64,000 bases of DNA from Acanthopleura granulata (taxonomy: Eukaryota; Mollusca; Polyplacophora; Chitonida; Chitonidae), in the NCBI GenBank assembly GCA_016165875.1, contig JABBOT010000002.1, positions 33,138,997 through 33,202,996 of the forward strand, given 5' to 3'. The number at the start of each line of letters is the position of its first letter. Position 1 is the first letter of the stretch. Below are positions 56,819 through 64,000 of the stretch, piece after piece. A model generated the notes under the pieces. It was not told the DNA's origin, ran no database searches, and saw only the letters and a program-made list of their open reading frames with translations. Made by a program: the position numbers and the translations under genes.

Positions 56819-57890
56819 ATGCACTGCATAACCATCATAATTCGTCGTAACAGGAAACGCGTGTAACGTAATAACGATGTATGGGCAACTGACAGCTTTG
56901 ATTTTTGGCCGGGCTGCTTATGCATGTATGTATATGTCTACGTTGATGAATTATGTATGTATACCCCAACATGGTGTGGTAATTTACAACTCCAGGGTCC
57001 CGCGGTTTTGCTCTCAGTGTTGGATATAGACAGGCGATTACTGATTACCGAACCCTCGAGATCTGACCAAATGTTAACTTTACTCTTCAGACGACCAAGG
57101 GGTAAACAGTTGATAACTTAATCAAATTACGATAAATGGTGGAGCATAATCGGCGGTGACCTCGTCTGTGGTCCAGCTGAAGATAAGCCAGCTTATTGCA
57201 TATGACAGGACTTCAGACGGCGTGTAAACACCGCTCAGACTGTTGTATATCAAACAGACCTCGGTTGAATAATAATGCACAAATATTATAACAAGCGGCG
57301 GACATATGTCTGTATCTTACTATAGGCCGATTTACAGTTGTATAGTCATGGCCATTGGTAGCCAATGCAAACGCACTTAAACTGTCTCTCAAATTCATAG
57401 AATAGGCCTATTTCTCAAAGAACGATCAACAACATTTCACTGTTAACTGATGCCTTGTTTTAATATTTAAGAGGGCATCTCATAGCAAAAAGCGTTTAAT
57501 GGCCTTAGCGTCGTAAAAAAGAGAATGTAACCGAATTTACGCGCTAATAATTTGTCTTCAAGATGGATTCGATTATCCTTGTGCATTTCATTAATCTCGT
57601 TAATATCTGTATAATTAGTAACAAAAAGATCAGAGAAACCGTTGGGGTAGAAGGAGCGATCCTTGACTAACGCCAGGGGCCACATGTTGGCCGCATTCGA
57701 AGACGATACCCGGAGTCCCATTAACAGATTATGTAATTGATGGCCTCGAGTCATTATCACAACGTAACACAGCCCTGTGGTACAGAGAGAGACGTCCTTG
57801 CCACTGCTGTCTATGTCTTGGAGACATACTCCGCTCAGTTAAGACGGACCTGGCGCTAGTGTCCAGACGAGGAACGGGAAAACGACTCGC
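56819..57890. other. Intergenic DNA, nothing recognised
   Basis: Mixed composition with short frames on both strands. None shows a known domain or plausible splice borders. Confidence 0.5.
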
Positions 57891-57897
57891 CCGGAGA

Positions 57898-57935
57898 CAA
57901 GTCTGGCTGGTTTTCACCGTTCGCAGCCAGACTTG
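57898..57935. other. Perfect 12-bp inverted repeat (hairpin)
   Basis: CAAGTCTGGCTG (57898-57909) is the exact reverse complement of CAGCCAGACTTG (57924-57935), with a 14-nt spacer. It lies in the GC-rich block 57770-58160, just before an ATGGCCGCCGCCATG palindrome-like sequence at about 57943. Confidence 0.7.
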
Positions 57936-60900
57936 GTGACATATGGCCGCCGCCATGACGGTCACTCTACCAGACACCGAATACAGGAATTCGGACCTTA
58001 TCAGTCTGTCTGTATCTGTCGCTTCAGACTCTGTCCAACCGAACCCCGCTGGGCATGCGACATCGATCGTCTCTATGTACGGCGCAAGACGCTGTTCCCG
58101 ACATTCACAGTTTGCACGACGTATCAACCACTGCCATATCGACATCGAGTAGGTCCTATACACCAGTGTGTATGGTATGGTATAAGATTTACAGGTATAT
58201 GGCCAACATGAATATTATCTTCTTAGTGGAACGAATCCCCTCAGCTCTATACATGTACATGCATGTATATCATACACGCAATCCTTTACAATTAATTTTC
58301 TGATTTCATACATCCGATAATATGGTTTTCATAATTTGTTGCATTTAACCTGTTAATTGTGCCGTAAAAGAAATATTCAAGGTACATTAAAGAATATTCG
58401 GTATCCATGAAGGATGTGGGCGAGTGAGGTGAATTAACAATATTAAACTCCTCTCAGTCAAACTGCACAATATTCAGTGCCTAAATCACTGTTAAATTGA
58501 GAGAACTAGAAGCATTAAACGAACATATACATCCCTTCTTGTAATAGGTGTTATCTACAACAGGAAATATGAAAAAAGAATCCGCTGTGTACATTCGCTC
58601 TGGTCTCTAGAGAAAGTGAAATAATACCGATATATCCAGCATATAATTTCGAATGGCCGTTCATGTCTCTTTCATTTAGATTGTATATAATATATACTTT
58701 TCATGAAAAATGATAAGGGTCTTTTATCATATAAATACGTCACACTGCTATTGTTCACACAACAATGTATAATCCCATGATTTTATTTAAGATATTAGTC
58801 TGTACAGTTGTTTATTTAGTTATTTTTATGATACCCATAATTGTGCAATTCTTCTTTACATTTTGAACTTGCTTCTTATACTAATAGTTAAGAGAACATA
58901 ACGCTTTCAACTCAAATGTTTAAACAAGAAGCAAACACATAATGACATTATTTGTCGGTGGAAATCCATCTTCTTCTGAACTCTGCCTGGTATCTGGCGT
59001 CGTTTTCAAATCTGTAGTATTGTTTGACTATTTATGCATTTTAACGATACAGTTGTTACGGAGGACATTCAGCAAGGATATAAACTCTTCTGATGATATA
59101 GTTAGTTTGGTATTTCATACACTGTACATTTACGTTTTCTTCCATTGTACATATAGTTATGATGCCCGAATCCAAAAGGTTCAGTCATATTTGAAATTCG
59201 GTTCAAACTCAGAGCCGCTTTGGTTGCAGAGTTGCTTGAATTGCCAAGTATAAAAACCTTAAAATGTCATTCAGTCCCAAAAATTAAGCAGATTAGTAAA
59301 AAGTGTCAAAAAATGCACCTGGAGTGATTTTCGTGAAGTGTTTGTTTGAAGATGACCACTATATAAAATACTGTCATTTATCCTTAATTTCATCTGCGCT
59401 TATCGCATGATACAATTTCCTTGACTACAGACATTTGCTCAAATTGTGTCTTTTGAAGAACACAGCATGGTTTCCGTTCTTGCGACCGACTTTTGTTTGA
59501 TCTGCTAGAAGTTTCATGCATGATAACAAGCGTGGAGGGAGCAGCTGAAAATGAATAAGCAACCTCTTGTACTAAGTCGCAAATGCTTCTCTCTATATAT
59601 CACTACAAGATTCCTGTGTTGCCAAGACATATGCATTGCGATAAATATCCGTTTACATCAGTGTGCAAAGGCTTAGGATGTCTAATGAAATTAGAAAGCG
59701 TTAATAGTGTGTAATGAGCGAGACTGGTCGCGCTTTTGTTGGCGTATACTGCACAGTATCATCGGGCACGACTCGCGCTGGGCCAGCCGTGTAATCAGCA
59801 GGGATACAGCCAATCTACAACTGTAACACTCAGACTTCCTCCTGAGTTGTGTTTAATTTGGTTTGCATCAGAGTTTGTCACATGGCCCTTACTTACCAGC
59901 GGGATTCTTCTAGACTACTTCGGCTAAGTCCACATGAAAGGGACACCGCATCGAGCCAGAGAACTCTCCAAAGGCTCTGGTATATATCAGAGCAGCGCCC
60001 ACAGACGGATTACTAGAAGTCCCGGGGCACCATTTGTGTATATCTATGATAATATATGTATCCAAGGAATATTTCATTTCTTCACAACAGATAATGTTAC
60101 AAATATCATTCGCATGTGTACTAAACGGACTCTCCCATGTTGAATCGTGCCTAGTTTCGTTCTGATTTCAATGTTTACAAAACCTGAATTCGAGTCTACA
60201 TGATTGCTGTGTAACTTTGCTGTATCCAGTGTCTGCGTGGGAGCGAAGAATCCCGATCCTGTTACTAGGAGCAAATCTGTAAGGTCGGGAAAAAAACACA
60301 AGTGTCAAAAGATGACATGGGAAGTAAACCCGTTTTTTCACCAATTCTTCTTCCTCGAAATCATAGTTTCTTTTCCATTTTGTTGTAAGTTAAATTGCCG
60401 TCTAAATGGACTGATTAATACCAGTTGTCAAAGTCTGAGTGCCTACTTGCGGTTTTTGGCAGGGCAAGCAAGCATCACTGCCAGAAACCACATGGCAGAG
60501 CATATTTGGCGATTCTACAGTAGAGTATTAAACATGGGGAAATCAAAGCAACATGGGCAAAATGGCGGGGTGAATTTGAGTTTGGTGACAAAATGACCGA
60601 CAGAAGCAGTCCCAGGTGAAATAGCAGAATACCACTTCGGGATACTTGCTAACGTTTTCAAGGCTGTGAGAAAAAGGTAAACTCTTGCTTCCTACGTACG
60701 GTGTAGACCGGTCATAGGACGGCTAAGTCGTGGTTGCAATGTTGATGAGAGAGGAGGGGATGTACCCCTGAGAATTACAGCCCCTGATAGTTCTGGTACT
60801 CTCGGTCATGTGTGGTCCTTGGACACGCTGGTTGAACGACTCACATAAAAATGACCGAGATGGGCCGATAAAGTCAGGCTGCGACGAAACAAAGCGCAGC

Positions 60901-63800
60901 GCTGAATGGTCAAGAATGTATAACGCTGTACCTGGTAATGCACAGGCTCATGTTTGAGATTCCGTCCTATGGTATGCCATTTATTCTTTACACAAATTAC
61001 CGATTCTCTACCTGAGAACTCGGGCTGGAGTATACATATGCCACATGTTGGTTAACGGGTGGGGTTGATGAATACATTATATATACACAGGCATGGGCAA
61101 AGCATCTAGGCTTTTGCGTAGCATTTCGCATTTAAAACGCCAAACAGATTACAGAAAAGCCTGCAAGTTATCGTAAAGATCTCAAAACTGCTGCTCACAC
61201 AGTAGATTAAAAAAGACGATTAAAAGAATTTTTAAAATGCGAGCTGGGTTCGAATTTTAATTTAATTATGTAGGTGCTTAAAAGCCTCTTCGGTGTTTGG
61301 GAGTTTACTTTCCGAGGACACCAATAAAACAAAAAACAAAAAAAGCAAAAAAAAAACATTTGAAGCCCGGATGTAAGCAAACTAAGGACGTTCGCGTATT
61401 TTTTTTTCTGCACCCTGAATCAGGGCTAAGTGAATTTCCTACGACTGTGGCAACGTTTTAATAGAAACAGATTGTGGGCAATTGACAACAGGGGCTCCAA
61501 ACGTTGTGTTTCCACCACTACCACGACAACCTGGCGTGGGAACAGCTTCCCTAGGTCTGTTCCTACATTAATACAAACCACACATGCACGCAGTTCCTCT
61601 ACATAGTCTGTGGTATTTATCATAAAAGTCAGTATAGGCTACGGTCGAAAGGGAACACTACATGTGTATTCTGAGGACCAGTATGCGGTATATGCAATCT
61701 GGGATAGACACTCTATTCCTGATGGGATTTACCAATGTTTTGTCCTCGGGTCATATCAGTATTTTGTGTTTAAATATATGATGAAACTATATATACTCAG
61801 CTGTTATACGCGATATCAATTATGCACTCTCAGTGCGTATGGTTCATCCGTTATATATGCAATACATATCGTTGTGAACCATGTGGTAACAGCTTAGATG
61901 TGATAGTTCTGCTTTCGGAACGTACAATTTATACCCTCGTAAATAATGTAGTGGGATACAGTGACAGCAGTAGGGCGCCAGTCACGTGCCAGTCCATTGT
62001 CATCCTGCCTCTACTTAATGGAGCTTTCAAACGCCTAATTACGTTAAATTGAACACACACGTGTTCCACGCAGACACATTGGCATAATCCTTCTGAAAAA
62101 TTATTCTGCGAGAATAGAGAAAAAAATTCAGATTACAATCTTATAAATGCTGGGAGTTTTCCTCGTCGGTTCTGTACATGATAAGTTTACGGGGATTGTA
62201 AAAGGTATCAGCTTACTAGTGTTTTTAAAAAAAATGTGTCTCCCTGTTCCGAAAGATTAGAGACTATAAAAGTTAAACGCTCGTATCCCTAAAATACTTT
62301 ACAGAATAAAGATCTAACTAAACACAAGGGAAGATGAAGGGGCTAATTTGTAAGGGCTGTTTCCATCCCGAAGAGTCGATGCATGCCAGCAGCTAATCAG
62401 AAAAATACGCAGATGATTCATTGCACAGACCTGTTTAAGGCCAAAGGCTGTCAAAAACAACGGACTCAAATTTACAGTATTTATTTGGTCAACATGAGTT
62501 AAAATGGACACATTTTTATGTAATGTTTGTTATGGGTTAACTGCATGTAGTCAAAATTGATGTATAGCGGAACATTTGTCATATTTATTATTAACAAGTC
62601 AGAATATTTATTATTAAGAAGTCAGAATGAATGGAACTTTACAGTTTTTGTGTACATGAATAGCTCAGAGTCTGGTTCCAAAACGTATAGTTGATATTCA
62701 CACGATGAAAATTGCTTTTAACATTAAGGCAAATCACTGAGGTAATATGAACACGTTTGTAGAATGCTAAATGAAATCCATTTTCCCGTAAAACTTCTTA
62801 AGTTATATTTAAAAATATAGAGGTCTTAACAATTGGTCTTTCTTTTTTCACTTATAAGCTCTTCAACAGCGCTTTAACATAAATTTAACTTTCACCTCTT
62901 ATCAAACTATTTGCTCCAAAAGATTAAAGATGTATTCCTTGACAAATGACCTGGATCCGAATCGTGTTTGCCGTTGCTGTCTTGTTGACATGAGCGCTAA
63001 TCGTGCTTTAAGAGTAAGGAGAGGCATGCGATCGTAACAGCCGTGACAGTCCGTCCGAATTTACCTGACACGCCTGCTACTCGCCGTTAATTTGTTGACC
63101 ATATCTTGGAGAAATTGAGGTATGACACACTTAGGGATTTGCACTAGAATTGATAAGGATTTACCGGCAAATCCCCGGATTAAATTTTGGCAGATTTCCC
63201 AGATAAGCGTCAAAAGTCCTATCTGGAGGATGACAAGGGTAAAATCGAAACGTCAGGACTGTCCCTGAGTCCGAACGGACGAAAAGCAAATCGACCAATC
63301 AGCTATCTTTATTTTATGTTTGAACACGCCCATCTTACACGCTCGTCCAATCCCACTGTCGCCCCAATCGTTCCATTAATGTTCTCTCTGTGCGGTTGGC
63401 CATGGTTGTAGCTTGTATGACGGTTTTGAGATCACCACAAACTTACAAGGGCCGCGTCAATGAAGGCGGCTTGTTTGGGGTGACTTGAGACCGTCTCATG
63501 CAAAAATCAACACCGTGAAAAATGATCTCTTTAATGTCACATTGCAGGTTGGAAATCGTTGTACGGGGCTGAATTGAAGAATTGACTCAACAGTGTGATG
63601 TTTTTGCGGCTCAAGTAGCAGCAACAAGCGACGTGTGAGCTCCCCACAGCACCTTCACTTTGTCGGGCATCAAGTTAGCATAGGACCTATGGCTATCCCC
63701 TGGTGTGGAAGTATTACTAGGAGTTGTTGGGTCTGGGCTGTTGAACTTGTCCACTGGAAGTGATCTTTACCGAGATCCTGTGTGTGGCTTCCCCTTGGCC
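57936..63800. other. Intergenic DNA upstream of the right-edge gene
   Basis: The part up to about 58170 is GC- and CpG-rich. The remainder is mostly AT-rich, with further CpG-containing blocks near 59700-60020, 60600-60930 and 62990-63520. The last could be the proximal regulatory region of the next gene; it has an ATGCAAA octamer-like site at about 63497. No gene was recognised. Confidence 0.4.
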
Positions 63801-63815
63801 TAGGCTACCACGCAA

Positions 63816-63825
63816 GATATAAAAC
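63816..63825 (+). promoter_or_regulatory. Candidate TATA box of the right-edge gene
   Basis: GATATAAAAC lies about 50 bases before the start codon of the signal-peptide exon. A start of transcription some 30 bases on would leave a 5' leader of only about 20-25 bases, so an additional upstream start is possible. Confidence 0.45.
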
Positions 63826-63869
63826 TTTCCCTGGCTATGTTCGTGATCTCATCGAGTTGCCGGGGAAGG

Positions 63870-63930
63870 ATGGCTTGTCTTTACCACATCACAGCGTGTC
63901 TACTGGTCTCTTACTTACCCACTATATACG
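63870..63930 (+). CDS. First coding exon of a secreted or membrane protein (signal peptide), gene continues to the right
   Basis: ATG at 63870 in a good context (GGAAGGATGG) opens 20 codons reading MACLYHITACLLVSYLPTIY plus one base, then a strong donor G|GTAAGT at 63931. The segment is short, hydrophobic and ends in a small/aromatic region, as in a signal peptide. A phase-1 intron after a signal peptide is common in receptors and extracellular-matrix proteins. The mature domains lie outside the window, so the family is unknown. In human 4q22-q23, STPG2 neighbours UNC5C and BMPR1B, which would suit this exon type, but the sequence itself does not show this. Confidence 0.6.
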
Positions 63931-64000
63931 GTAAGTCTCATTTATTATATCATGTACCTCACTGGACTGTGTTCATACTCGGCGCACGAGCCTAGGCTTA

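Noticed and set aside
56569..56925. 118-codon minus-strand frame rich in His/Thr and Asn-Gly-Gly
   Set aside because: It is the translation of the 18-20-bp minisatellite and shifts phase with the unit length.
57729..58163. Overlapping open frames on both strands in the GC-rich block
   Set aside because: Open frames on several phases at once are expected from high GC; none shows a known motif.

Overview
This window is animal nuclear DNA. Genes are split into short exons by long GT-AG introns, coding density is very low, and several tRNA-derived SINEs and minisatellites lie between and inside genes. The best-preserved SINE family has a tRNA-like head, a central domain rich in GGTTTCC-like runs, and a 3' end reading GTGAAATATTC..GAGTA..GG..TAAAACACCAATCAAAT. 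I associate that pattern with molluscs, especially bivalves, so a lophotrochozoan and most likely a bivalve is the best guess. No mobile-element protein, tRNA gene, rRNA gene or CRISPR array was recognised.

Layout. (1) 1-7.6 kb: the 5' end of a minus-strand gene that continues off the left edge. One coding exon (2075-2241) carries the start Met and the NAD-binding TGGxGxxG motif of an extended short-chain dehydrogenase, closest to SDR42E/3-beta-HSD-type enzymes. Its long upstream intron holds SINEs, splice-acceptor-like duplications, an 86-bp tandem repeat and an unexplained ORF-bearing island. (2) 7.6-50.3 kb: a plus-strand gene that I reconstruct completely as STPG2 (sperm-tail PG-rich repeat containing 2). 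It has one probable non-coding exon and 11 coding exons encoding 573 residues with 12 PGPxxY-type repeats. All junctions are GT-AG and the frame is continuous from ATG (8331) to TAA (49569). (3) 50.3-63.8 kb: intergenic DNA with minisatellites, a 12-bp perfect hairpin and some GC-richer islands. (4) 63.87-63.93 kb: the first coding exon of another plus-strand gene. It encodes a signal-peptide-like start, ends in a phase-1 donor and has a TATA box upstream. The rest of that gene lies past the right edge.

How the parts fit. STPG2-type proteins belong to ciliary/sperm-tail repeat families. The putative STPG2 promoter has an RFX X-box half-palindrome and a forkhead (FOXJ1-type) site within about 30 bp, the usual pair for ciliary genes. 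The SDR-like gene points the other way from the same area, so the promoter may be shared. The long STPG2 introns contain GC-balanced, TAATTA/CAATTAAA-bearing islands that could be enhancers for a neighbouring developmental gene. That is inference only. I found no clearly novel multi-gene system here. The most interesting signals are regulatory (RFX/FOX pair, divergent promoter), architectural (exon-per-repeat PG protein with two equivalent split repeats) and repetitive (a minisatellite of splice-donor-like units just after an exon).
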